Source of the DNA: Semisulcospira habei
Lineage: Eukaryota > Mollusca > Gastropoda > Semisulcospiridae
Length of the DNA: 64,000 nt
NCBI GenBank assembly: GCA_036245525.1
Contig: BTPG01000004.1
Coordinates: 228,289,376-228,353,375, forward strand
Direction: 5' to 3'
In this document: piece by piece, positions 46,342 through 58,065 of the stretch
Layout of the letters: each line of letters starts with the position of its first letter
How positions within the stretch are numbered: the stretch's first letter is position 1
Position numbers and translations under genes: made by a program
Notes under the pieces: generated by a model
Seen by the model: only the letters and a program-made list of their open reading frames with translations
What the model was told of the DNA's origin: nothing
Databases searched by the model: none

Positions 46342-48118
46342 ATGGCTTCTTCTGTGTCGAAGACTTGCCTCCTTTGCGGGGACTTTCAGTGGCCGGACGA
46401 TGCACACGACTCTTGTTTGCCGTGTTCGGGCTGTTCTTCGGACGGAACGTGTGATGTTTGCGCCGCTTGGACGGAAGACCGGTGGTCGCGCATGTGGGAC
46501 TTCTACAGGCGTGACCAGGGCCCTCGCCCGCTTCTGTCTCCCCGGGATCCTCCACGGGTGGACGTACTTCCCTCGGCGCTTTGGGCTCCTCTCCGCTCCG
46601 TCGTTCGGGCTTTCCGGCCCACAGGTAAGTCCCCTTCTTGTACCGTTACCTCGCAGGTTCTCCCTCCCCTCTCCGAGTCTTCGGAGCAGGGTAGGCGAGT
46701 TTCGGAGTCACGCTCCCCACGCTCTGCTTCGTTAGCGCGTGGCTTGAGCCCCATGTTGTTTCCCACCCCCCGCTCTGCTTCGGGCGAGCGGTCTGGGAGA
46801 GATGAGCGTTCGTCGGCCACCCCCGGCTCTAGGTCTCCGGAGCGGGGGCGGGTGACTGAACGCAAGCATAAGAAAGAGAGTAAACGTGATAAGAAAAGCT
46901 CTCGCTCACGCACCGAGGCTTCGGAACGTGACTCGAGACCATTAGTAATGCTGCCTCCCCGCTCTGTGTTTCCGAACGGGCACGGCATGCTTCGCTTTCT
47001 TCCCCCCTCGCCCGCCCCGTCTCACCTGGGCGGGCCCGGGGTGTGGTTGACTCTCGCCCCCCACGCTATGAGGCGTCGGAGCGGGGGTCGCGTGCACATA
47101 AATTGTCCCCTCCCCGCTTCGCTTCGCCTGAGCGGGCTTGGCGTGACCTTAGACTGTCCCCCCCCCCCCACCCCCCCCCCCCCCCCCCCCGTCTCGTATC
47201 GACCAGACGGGCCCGGTGTGACTTGGACCCTCGCCCCCCTCGCTCCGAGGCTTCGGAGCTGGGGCAGCGGGCTCATAAATCGTCCCCTCCCCGCTCCGCC
47301 TTTCCTGAGCGGGCTTGGCGTGACACTAGACTGTCCCCCCCCCCCCCGCCTCGTATCGACCAGGCGGGCCCGGTGTGACATCATCGCGCGTCCTCCACGG
47401 TCCGAGGCATCGGACGTGGGGCCGCGTGCCCGGTATTCGTCCCCTCCCCGCTCCGCCTTTCCTGAGCGGGCTAGGAGAGACACTTTGCGGTCCCCCCCCC
47501 CCCCCCCCCCCCCCCCCCGCACTGGTTCTCCCGGGCGGGCCAGGGGTGACCAGGCCACTTCCTCGGTATTCCGATCGCGGCTTTGTCACTCACGTCGGCT
47601 TCCGCGTGCGGATCCCGACTTCGAGGTGGACCGTCGCTTTGCCACGGTCCCTCCGTCGCCGCGGCGCCCCTCTTTGCGTGCGTCGCGGGCGGCTGCGTCT
47701 ACCTCGCACGCGGCGGTGCGGCGCTCTCGTAGCCGCTCGCCCCTTTCGTCTTTTTCCGCGAGAAGATCAGTTTTTGGAACCGGACGTCCTCAGCCTTCAT
47801 CCGACGGACTCGGCCTCGGCGATCTTCTTGCAGGACTCGGCGGCTGGATCTCCGTCCCGCCTTTCCGCTGTCTTGTCGGCCTCCGCCTCGTCAGACGTTG
47901 CCGGCCCATCACTCGGATCACAGACGGTCCACGCTCTGGGTGAGGCTTCCAGGCTTTTCGCCAAGTACCTACCGCCCGACTTCTGTCCGCCTTCGCCTCC
48001 TCCGAAGAGACAGGCTTTGGCCATGGTCGACGCGCAGAGGCAAGTCAAGCGCCGCAAGTCCCTCCCGCAGCCAGCTGGCTTCCGGGACCTCACCGATGCT
48101 TTCTCCGCCCAGCTGCGA
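46342..48118 (+). pseudogene. DIRS-3 gag, N-terminal part, frameshifted
   Basis: The ATG at 46342 opens MASSVSKTCLLCGDFQWPDD with Cys pairs (CLLC...CLPCSGC...CDVC). A Ser/Arg-rich middle contains three diverged units of about 170 bp, each with a C-tract (47158-47190, 47336-47347, 47493-47518). After these the conserved part (KRQALAMVDAQRQVKRRKSL, PQPAGFRDLTDAFSAQL) is in a different frame, so C-tract length changes have broken the gene. Confidence 0.85.
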
Positions 48119-48944
48119 AATTAATTTTTCTCTAAAATATGCATTTTTCTTTAAAAGGTATTTTTTCGAAAAATACTTACCGATGACATGACCTTATGGG
48201 AGTGTCTACTACTTACTCAATTCTAGCCTAAGTACTCGTTGTGTTAACACACAACCCGGGAGGCACTCGGGGAACCCCGAGGGGGCCAAGAGTTGTCTCC
48301 CGATACTCCCCATCCGGAACAGAGTACCCATAATTCCTCAGTCAGGATACTTAGCTTACCAGCGGCAAGCGGGGCCGGTGGGAGGGTCGTCCGAGTCATG
48401 TCATCGGTAAGTATTTTTCGAAAAAATACCTTTTAAAGAAAAATGCATTTATTTCATCAAAAACATTACCGATGACATGACCTTATGGGAGAATCACGAA
48501 TAGGAGGAGGGTGCCGCGCACTAGCACACCTTGGGGCCCCAAGGGCCGTCCTCCCAAACACAAATTCCCGACGACCCTGGGGAGGTGTAACCTACGGCGC
48601 TGAAGCGCCAGGAGGAAGAGGAGCCCCGGAGCAGTTCCCCCACCAGAGCGAGTAGCCCCGCTGGACTGGGAAACTGTGAGCGAGAGAACATGCCCGCGAG
48701 CCCTACAGTAGCCACGAAGTGGAAGACAGCACAGTTCCTGACGACTGTGACGTTCGTGGCCCTGTACGTAGCTGATAGGACTTAATTAGCCTCTAAGCTC
48801 GCGGCGGGAGGGATCCTGGAATCGGATCGCATGACTGAGCGTCGTCAGGAAGATCATCTGACTTGTAGCTTCAGGGCTGTTATTCCTAGTGACGAGGAGA
48901 AGCTCGATCCTTGTTACGCTCGCGAGGGAGAGCGAGGGTGGCGG

Positions 48945-49230
48945 TCCGACTTCGAGCGAAGAGAGGATCCCGAAACGTGTCGTGACGTGGTGTGCGTGTG
49001 AGAATGTCTCCGCGAGCCGGACTCTGTGGCGAGGCGGGTTCGCAGCGGCCGAGGAGGATCCAAGGCCTTCCTAGGAGACGAGTGGGGACCGGTTGACCAT
49101 GGAGGCGCGAAGCACGCCTCTCCGAACCGAGCTCTGTAGCGAGATGGGTTCTCTGCCTGGCATAAGGCTTGGTCCAAGCGCGGTCCCTCCTGGGAACCCG
49201 CGCCTCGAACTCCCGACTCCGCACACTACC
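48945..49230. repeat. Direct repeat inside DIRS-4, copy 1
   Basis: About 285 bp beginning TTCGAGCGAAGAGAGGATCC, over 90 percent identical by eye to 51490-51775 in the same orientation. It holds GGGTTCGCAGCGGCCGAGGA and TGCCTGGCATAAGGCTTGGT. Confidence 0.88.
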
Positions 49231-50939
49231 TTGCTGTGTCCAACGTTGAGGCCTGCCGCCACCGACGAAGGCGAAGGAGTAGGGGCCCCATCAAAGCGAA
49301 ACAGCGAGCGTCGCGGCTGCAGGAGCACCTTGCAGAAGCGGGAAGCAGTAGCGGGGGTCCGCGGCGAGGAGAGGTGTAAGAGGTACAGGACCGGAACCCA
49401 GTAACGGGGTGACGAACAGGAAGAGCGGAGCAACCGTCCCAGGCTAGGCCAGAGCGTCGATGTCTCGTCCAGGCGGGCGAATCCACAAAGGCAGGGCGAC
49501 TCCTCAAGGACGGGGCACGCCAGTGAACCCACCTAGTGTCGAACAGGTCCGCGAAGCCATCTCTCCAGTGCGCCGGTCCTCCGAAGGCATCCTGGTGCAA
49601 ACTGCGTGTAGCAACTGGATCCATCGGGGAAACAGGTTGGCGCAGCCGTCCCACGAGAAGGTGACCTACGAGTCTGCGTCAGCTCCAAGCCGTTCGCGCT
49701 CTTGACCGCGAGGTCCGAAGGCCAGGCTGGAGTTGGAGAAGAACCACGGTAGTAGGAGGCGTAGCAGAAGCAGCCGGGCTTAGAGACGACCAAAGGAGAG
49801 GAGATCCGACTTCCGAGTAGTGGCTGGGCCGTCCAACCGCCAGCACAGCCGCAGCAGTACCACGTGTTCGAAGCCCGGTGCCCTCCTGGGTGCCCAAGGG
49901 GAAGTCGAGTTGGTTAGACACCAGGGAGACGGAGCTGTGCCATGGTCCTACAGCGTAAGCGAAGCGAAGGTTCTAGAAGCCTCCACCGTTCTGCTCCCCG
50001 TAGCGAAGTCTAGGAACCCCCCAAGAAACTGCCTTGGTCGAGTCGTCAGCACAGAGGTTCCGTCAGCATCACACCGCCCCGCTCGGCGCCAGGAGTCGTC
50101 GACCTGGAGAACGAAGGATAGGGTAAGGAGCTCTACCATCTCACGACACGAAGGGAGGTACGTACGAGAGGGGTCGTCTAGTCCCAAGGAGAGGCAAGAG
50201 CGGATCCACCGCTGGACGGGGAGGCAACTCCTGTGACCTCCCGAGCACCGTTCCGACCGAGGGAAGCCAACAGCCGGCAACTCCATGGGGGTGAAGAAGA
50301 TCCGTGAACCGAGAGAAGAAGCGCAGGGTAGTCGAAGCGCCTGGCACGAAGTCCGGAAGCCGCTGCCAGCTCCGAGCTGCATCCGAGAGGGCACCAGGGG
50401 AGACAGAAGCCGACGCGCTCGCAGACCCGTTTACCACCCGTGCGAAGTCAGAGTACTTCCACTAAGTCAATGGAACTCACGCGTAAGGCCACCAGCTAGT
50501 GAGTCGTCAGATCTCCAAGGAGTATTAGTGCACAACTGGGTCGAACCGAGTACTGTAACCGCAGGAGGAGGTAAACAGGTCCGAGCAAGGCGAAGTAACG
50601 ACAGCATCCTCCCCGAGAACCACCGGAGGGGGTCGGATGTCCAGAAGAGGAGCGACCGCAGCCAGGCCGGAGCACGAAGAAGGGGAAGGGCTGAGTGCGG
50701 GGGAGAGGAAAGGGACGAACGGCAGCCGGGCGCGAAAGGGATCGACGAGCGAGGCAGGAGAGAATCCCTGGAGCGACGTGAAGAACGGCAACTCCTAAGC
50801 ACGCCCGCAGCGGAGAGAAGCGGAGTGTAGACCTTGAGTGCCGGAAGGTTGACTCCAACGAGGGAAATTCGTAGATGGACGGGCATCCAAGGTGCAGAGT
50901 GGTCCCTCCTCGCGCGCAGGAGAGCAAGAGCGGAGATCC

Positions 50940-51262
50940 GATCCTGAGGGAAGTGGATTCCCAGTCGTGCCGCCTCTTCCTGCCCATACGACAGGGCAAG
51001 ACTGATATCCCAGCCCAGACGATCTCCTCCTTGGCTGCGCTGGGTAATACGAACTGCATACATGGATCTCTCCCGACGGGTAGCGCAGAGACTGAAGATC
51101 CGCGCAGATGAAGTACGCGCCATGGCCACGAGCATCGCATACGACCGGAACTGCGCTGTCAAGGACATCGTGGCCGCTGTGGGCTGGCGAGCAGAATCTA
51201 CCGTCGCTCGTTTCTACCGTCGGGAACTGGCGGGACAGCGTGACTCTGCGAACCGGGCACTG
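50940..51262 (+). pseudogene. Plus-strand tyrosine recombinase fragment inside minus-strand DIRS-4
   Basis: Frames read CRLFLPIRQGKTDIPAQTIS then, after a shift, IRADEVRAMATSIAYDRNCA and GWRAESTVARFYRREL. The D replaces the catalytic His of H-x-x-R seen in DIRS-2 (RADEVRA versus RAHEIRA); the Tyr is kept. The opposite orientation to the host element means an inversion or a further insertion. Confidence 0.85.
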
Positions 51263-51489
51263 TATCGAGGTGGGTCTCCGCCTGACCGCAGGCTATGTCC
51301 AGGTGCGTACCCTCCTGTAACGCCCGCGTCGAGAACCCCTCTCCGCGCAGTAACTGAAGCGGTCCGCGTAGCCATCCCTCCACAAGATCGTCAAGGACTC
51401 GGGCGGTAAGGAACGGAGACAGGCACCTCCGCCCTGCTGGCTGGCCACCAACAGTACCCTGCAACCCCTAGCAGCCGGCCCGAGTTCGA

Positions 51490-51775
51490 TCGAAGAGCAG
51501 ATCCCGAACAAGTCGAGACGTGGTGTGCGTGTGAGATTGTCTCCGCGAGCCGGACTCTATGTCGAGGCGGGTTCGCAGCGGCCGAGGAGGATCCAAGGCC
51601 TTCCTAGGAGACGAGTGGGGATCGGTTGACCATGGACGGCACGAAGCACGTCTCTCCGAACCGAACTCTGTAGCGAGAAGGGTTCTCTGCCTGGCATAAG
51701 GCTTGGTCCAAGCGTGTTCCCTCCTGGGAATCAACGCCTCGAGCTCCCGACTCCGCACACTACCAAGCCGTGTCC
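51490..51775. repeat. Direct repeat inside DIRS-4, copy 2
   Basis: Partner of 48945-49230; both end in CCCGACTCCGCACACTACC. Confidence 0.88.
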
Positions 51776-54184
51776 GACGTGTCGATCCCCCGATGCTAGG
51801 GCCGTCGGAACTTGAGAGGCTGGAGAACCGGAACAGCTGGTACTTCCTCAGGTCTGGAACAGTCACCGGCGTCAGGCGTTCGCGCCGGAAACCCCAAGTT
51901 GGTACCAGTGTACTCTGTAGGGAGGCCGGTTGTCTGTCAGAAGGCTTTTTCCAAGCGCACTTCCTCCTGCACACTATACTGACGCGTCCGGCATGGTGAT
52001 CTCACAGTCCACTCGTCGGAACTCGAGCAGTCGGAGTACCGGGAATATCCGCCGGTATCTCAGCAGGTCTGTAACCAGTCACAGGCGTCGGGCGCTCTCG
52101 CCGATAGAAGCTCCAAGGTGAGCCCAGCGCCGTCCAGGTCATGTGGCGCAGGCGTCACACCAAGGTTCGGAGGCACATGGTAGACAGACCTTGTATGAGT
52201 CCGACGGTCACTGTAACGTCCGCGCTGTGTGCAGGTCATCTAAGGCCCCTGCAACATACCAAAATCCGAAGGCACGCGGGCGTGGGCCTGAGGGACCCTG
52301 TCCTGGTAAGGTGAACTTCCGCAAGACAACGGTACAACCAGCGAGGAACCACCTGTCAGCAAGCGCGCGGACCTGCAATACATCCCCGCAAGGTAGAGAG
52401 TGCAGCCAGTAGGGTCCCGGTTAACCCCAGGTAAGCACCCCACCTGTGTGACCTACCTTCTGCGAAGAAGAGGAGTCGCGGCTAACGGCACTGTCTGTCC
52501 ATCCTGCCAAGGCAACTCCCCCAACCACCAAGGTGTGTGCCTGTCTTCCCAGCGTATACGTCCTACGCCGGGCACCTCCCGGCCCCTACAGGTGTGGAAG
52601 CCACCCTTGGTCTGGGAGGACCGCCAGGCTAAGTTGAGCCTACAACACATCCTGCACAACAAACTCAAGCATGTCATGACAAGTATAAGCCTGAAGCAAG
52701 CGGCAGGCCCAGAACCTTTGTCGGAGCAGAGCCCCCGCGACACACCGGAGCTGTACTATAGCGACGGCCTCCAGGTGCAGCTTTGATCATTGTCTTAAGT
52801 TGCCAGCAGGCAATTACCTTTCAACAGTAAAACGTTACTGTCGTTCATGTTAACTTGTATTCTTATGCATGTTGTTCATGTTAACTGGTAGTCACATGCC
52901 CAAGTAGGAATATAACCAAAGAGCAGAAACCAGTGCGTCCAGGAGACATAGGCTGTCTGAGCACTGTGGGTTTTTTTTTTTTTTTTTTTTTTTTTTTTCC
53001 TTTTTCCCAGGGAGGTTCGGGCCGGGAGACGGTCACTGGCGCCTGCCATGAGATGCGTTGGCGACGGGCTCACCCGTAACAATCACCGTCCATCTGCAGC
53101 CTGTCATTGTAATATGTGGAATGAGCAAGTGAGGGTATGTGAGTAGCACCTGTGGTGGCAAGAGAAGTTATTGCAGCTTATGACCTTCCCCCATGACAGC
53201 AACAATAAGTCATCTAGGTGCCGTCAGTGTCCCCTCAACTGACGAATACTCTGCATCTCCCATGTATCTAATACGCCCCCGTATGTGGTAAACAGGTCTG
53301 CAGTATGCATAACAAAACAGGCACGACGGGACCGACTCAGTACCGAAGTAAGCGTCGGTTCTCGCCACATTCGCCAACGTAATGCGTCAAGGGATGGCTG
53401 GAGCATACATTCCCCGAACCCAACCAGGGACAAGAGCATAGGTGAGGAAAAAGTGAGTAGGTAAGCGCCAGAAATAAGGTTAGACTTAGCTTCACCGATC
53501 TTGCACACCATTCCCCTTCCAGTAAAGGTTTTAACCGTGAGGAACACGGAGCTCTGCATCGTTAGACGCCATCTTGGAAAACGAAGCTGACCACCTGCGG
53601 ATCTGCGCCGTTTAAGAATGACCGTTCCAGACTACAACGTCTCATTTCTTCCCTCACGCGTAAATGCCTTCCGTTAAAGCGCGGAACTTTCAACAACCAC
53701 GCTGCGAACCACAGCGAAAAAAAGGAGACTTGACCCTGTCAATAACAATACCACACCAACGCGGAAGGAGAGGGGGAACGGGCGCGAGACCCGCCAAGAA
53801 AAGTCAAGAATCTTGGCGCAAGCAACAACGCAAATGAAGACCGCGTTCGCGCCTGCTCAACCAGTGCCCAGCCCGGGAACCAGCCGAGGGCCAACCCAGT
53901 CACCTTACCTTTTCCCGGAGCGGGACCGGGGAAGGGGGGGGGGGGGGGGGGGAGAATCCAAACCACGGCACGCGCGGCGAAGTTCACAGCGTAGCCCAGG
54001 CACTTCAGGGAGCCAAGCGGGCAGCTGCCAACGAAGAAGGGATACCAGAGCCACCCGGTACAGGGGGGCCCGACGAAGAACAAGTCAAGAGAAGAACTAA
54101 GTCCGTCGAAGACCGGAGAACCGGTCGAAATCCCCAAAATCCGTAGGCTAGAGCAACACGTCTGAACAGCGTAAGCCTAAGTAG
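51776..54184. other. Unassigned interior of DIRS-4
   Basis: No DIRS gag text was recognised where it would be expected. From about 52790 to 53740 the base composition is lower in GC than the rest of the element, with a T-tract at 52971-52998. This may be another insertion. A G-tract lies at 53934-53952. The part from 53740 to 54184 resembles the 5' leader of a DIRS element on the minus strand only weakly. Confidence 0.4.
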
Positions 54185-54399
54185 ACTGACTGAGGAATTA
54201 TGGGTACTCTGTTCCGGATGGGGAGTATCGGGAGACAACTCTTGGCCCACTCGGGGTTCCCCGAGTGCCTCCCGGGTTGTGTGTTAACACAACGAGTACT
54301 TAGGCTAGAATTGAGTAAGTAGTAGACACTCCCATAAGGTCATGTCATCGGTAATGTTTTTGATGAAATAAGTATTTTTTCGAAAAATACTTACCGATG

Positions 54400-54640
54400 A
54401 CATGACTAACTGGAAATAGTCTACTTGCTTACCAATTTTAGCCTAAGACCCAAAGGGTCCCCCCCAGGAGGCTCTCGGGGATCCCTGACAGGGACGAGAG
54501 AGCTTTCGGGGATCCCTAACAGGGACGAGAGTAGCCTCTCCTGCCCATCCGGTCAGGCGCCAGGTGGTGTCTCCTTTAGCCAGTTGTCTACGGAGTTACC
54601 AGCGGCAAGCGGGGAGGAGGGAGGGACCTCCGAGTCATGT
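54400..54640 (-). repeat. DIRS-5 right inverted terminal repeat
   Basis: GACTAACTGGAAATAGTCTA through GGTGTCTCCTTTAGCCAGTT; complementary to about 60435-60630, including GGATCCCTGACAGGGACGAG. It contains two copies of a 30-bp GGGGATCCCTRACAGGGACG motif, itself inverted. Confidence 0.88.
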
Positions 54641-54837
54641 CATCGGTAAGTATTTTTCGAAAAAATACATTTTAGAGAAAAATTAATTTGTTTCCTCAAA
54701 ACACATTACCGATGACATGACTAACTGGAAGAATGGCAAAGAGGAGGAGGGTGCCGCACAATCCCCTTGTAGAAACCTCTTCAGGGACGAAGACGGCCCG
54801 TCACTCCTGATCACCCACTCCCGACAATTTTAGCGAA

Positions 54838-57480
54838 GTGCCGCCTAAGCGCCGAGGGCGCCTGGAGGGAGTGTCGCGCCGCAGAAGTTGCCCACCAGCG
54901 TAAGGTTGTCGCGCTGGACTGTAAGGGCGCAGAGCAGAAGCGGCAATGGTAGATTCCCGCCACCCCACCGCCGCCACAGTGTCCTTAACCACACCGGCGC
55001 GGCGAAGGCGAGACGTGCGGCCCTAGCGTGCATTGCATGGGCGCGGATCCTCAGTGCCTCGGCTCCCTGTGGGGAGAGGTCGCGATAGGCGGACCAGAAT
55101 ACCCAGCGGAGCGAAGAGGAGAACGTTTGGGCTGAGAAGCCGGTTCTGCCAGCGGTCGGCGGCAAGGGACGAGACCGTCCCCTCCGCACGGACTTGGAGT
55201 GCCGCAGGTAGATACGAAGTGCCTGCCCCGGATCTTGCTGCGGAGTGCCCCGAGGAACCGGGTCGTGTAAGCGGCCGAGCGGCGAGGACCGGAGGCGCTG
55301 TCAAGGGAGACCTAGGCTGAGCGAGAAGGAAGGATCCGGGAGTAGCTGAACGGAGCCATCCACTCGGAACTGCAGGCCGGCGGGGCGAGACGAGAGCGTG
55401 GAGCTCGGTGACGCGGGGCGCCGTGGCGAGGGTCATCAGGAAGCAGGCCTCCGAGTCACGTCAGCAAAGCGGGCCAGAAGGAGCGGCTCAACGGTCCGAA
55501 GTCAGTCAGGGGAGGACCAGGGAGGTCCCAGCGCAGGCCAAGTGGGCGGGAGACCGGACGCTGCACGCCGAAACGCGCCATAAGGTCGGGCAGGTCCTTG
55601 CAGGCTGGGTCAGGACGGCCGAGGTGACGGTAGGCGTCGGCGACCAAGAGACCCCTCAAGAGCTGCTGCACCAGAGGGGAGCCAACCTAGGTCTTGGACG
55701 AGCCAGAGAAGAAGTCCGTGAGCTGAGGAGTCGTCAGGCCGACAGTGGAGAGGCGGCGGTCAGAGCACCAGGCACGAAGCACGCCACTTTCCCTCGTAGA
55801 CACGTCTGGTAGGTCTGCGGGCAGAAGCGATAGCATCCGCTGTTGCACTCGAGAAGCCTCCAGCAGAGAGAGCTTGCCACACAATCGCCAGGCGTGCAGG
55901 AGAAGTCGCTCGGGGCAGGGGTGGAAGAGCGGCTATCGGCGCTGTAAGAGCATCGGCGGGAGGTGGGAAAAGGGAGGGTGAACCTGTGGCGAGACTGAGA
56001 AGGTCGGAAGTCCGCGAACCGGTCCGGGCGACCGGCCACCAGGAGAAGGACTGCGTTGCATCCCCGGAGGCTGAGCAGGACTTGAGGACCAGGACCGCCG
56101 GAGGGTAGGTGTAAACGACCAGTCCGCCCCAAGGGATCGAAGGGCATCGACTGACCAGGCCAGAGGTCGGGAACAGGGAGATGAAGCGGGGAAGCCGGAG
56201 GCTCCACTTCGTGGCGAAGAGAACAAGGGGGGAGTCTCCCGACGGGCGCAGAACCAGCGAAGGATGTCCCAGCGAAGGGCGCAATCCGTGTGAAGAAGCT
56301 GCCACCGTCGCAAGAGGTAGACTGTCAGGACGAACAGGCGACGTGGACTGTGGCGGGCTGGGAGGGAGAAGACGCTGTCCTCGCACCAGCGAAGGGGGCG
56401 ATAGAGGAGGAAGCAGAGGTCGGGAGAGCGGGTTCCTCCTGCGTCTGAAGGCAAGCCACGAAGAGGGGTTGTCGGAAGGACGAGGAGGTCCTGTGTCCGA
56501 AGATCGTATCGCCAAGCGCAGAGGGCCTGCCAACTGCAACCAGTCCCAGCGGGATGACGTGCCGCGAAGTCCGGTTCGCGGGCCAGCGGCCGGCGGACGA
56601 GCGGAATTCGGGAGAAGGAGAGCGCCCCAACGGTCGAGACCGGCAACGACGCAGAGAGAGACGGGCAGTGGCGAGGTCAGGGGGAATCCGGGAGCCGAGC
56701 CAAGAATGTCCGTCCAGCGAAGCCGACGTGGCGCAGCACAGGAGAGATCGGCACCAGGGTAGAGAGATCGCCGGAGGAACGGCCTCCAGAGGCGGAGTAC
56801 AGAAGACCGAGGGAAGGAGATCAGCCGCCGCACTCACCAGGAGGGGGAGCTGGAGCCGCAGTTAGGTGGGGAGCGCCGCGTCCGCAGCTACCCTCGGGCT
56901 AGAACGGCAAGGACTGGATCCGAGGCTCGTGAAGACGCACCAAGTCGCGGTCGGTCACCGAATCCACACCCAGGTGAACGAGTGGCGAGAGGTCGGACTG
57001 TAGGCGCTGATCAGGGCGCCCAGGCGAGCAACCGGAGGAGGAGAACATCGCTGCCCTACGAAGTGGGACCGCTGACTGATACCGCAGACGCAGGTCGACC
57101 CAGGAGGAGAACGGCTGACGGAAGAACAAGGTCTCGGGCAACCAAGGCATCCACGATCCACGCAAGGATCCAGGGCTGAGGGAGAGACCACACCGGAGGC
57201 CGGGCTGGAAACGGACCCGTCGACGGCAAGCGAAGACAACAGCGGGGGCGGGAGGCATGGGGACGCGTGGAAGCGAGGGGCAGATCCCGGCTGGCGGCGA
57301 CGACCAAGGGCCGAAGGCGAAGCGAAGGGTCCGAGGCGGGGGGAGCCGCGCCGAGCGACGAGCACCAACGCAACATCTCAAGGCAGAGCGGAGACCTGCG
57401 CGCGAAGGGCGAGGGCCTTGGTCGGAGCGGGCGGGAACTCAACCACACGGGTGGCGCTGGGCCCACAGGCCTAGAAGGGG
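54838..57480 (-). pseudogene. DIRS-5 recombinase and RT-RNase H remnants
   Basis: Read on the minus strand from 57480 down: RT pieces, e.g. PQPWILAWIVDALVARD near 57170 and LHLGVD near 56970; RNase H pieces such as QLLHTDCALRWDILRWFCA near 56300; then the recombinase VTELHAL near 55420, SAQTFSSSLRWVFWSAYRDL near 55130 and IRAHAMHARAARLAF near 55050. All catalytic regions are damaged by frameshifts and substitutions. Confidence 0.82.
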
Positions 57481-58065
57481 TCCTAAGGAGACTACCAGGC
57501 AGGGCCGAAGAGCGTGGGAAGCCACAGGAGCACGGTACAGCTGCGACGTCGCATCAGGGGAGATGGTCAGGGAAGGAGCCATCCACTAGAGCTGGGAGGT
57601 GTAACCGCAAGGACGGGCGCCGGCAGAACCACCAGAGGCAGCGCGCACGAAGAGGAGCAAGTGGCCAGCGAACCGGGGAGCTGAAGGCTAAAGCGCCAGC
57701 AGGCCAGCGGCGAACGCAGGACGCCGAGTCATCCACCGAAGAGGGTCGGGGAGACGCTGGAGGCGAACGGTGCAGAGAGAGGGGAAGAGGGTGTCCTGCG
57801 GAGAATGACAGGGCCGAGCAGAAGGCGAAGGTCGGCCGGGACACAGGAGGGCGTCAAGCGGGCGGGCGACGAACGTCGGGCGCCGCAACTATCTAGGCGA
57901 CGAGGGCGAAGACGTCGATCCCCACTTGCACTGGGTGTACCCAAGGGGCACCCATCCACGCGAACCGAGCGCGAAGTAGCTTCACTTCGGCGAACAGACG
58001 AGAATCGGTGAACACGTGGAAAGGCCGTAGGCGCCAGGGGAAAACGGCCCGAAGTCCCGAGGTAT

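Larger units (their letters stand above)
48140..54370 (-). mobile_element. DIRS-4: innermost DIRS element, heavily rearranged
   Basis: Minus orientation. The right repeat (ATGCATTTTTCTTTAAAAGG... to about 48370), internal complementary region (48400-48495), and left repeat (about 54185-54370, ending GGTAATGTTTTTGATGAAAT) are clear. The coding region is mostly lost: frameshifted RNase H remnants lie at about 49226-49800 on the minus strand (DLFDTRW; QTRRSPSRGT). Several other parts are not recognisable. Confidence 0.87.
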
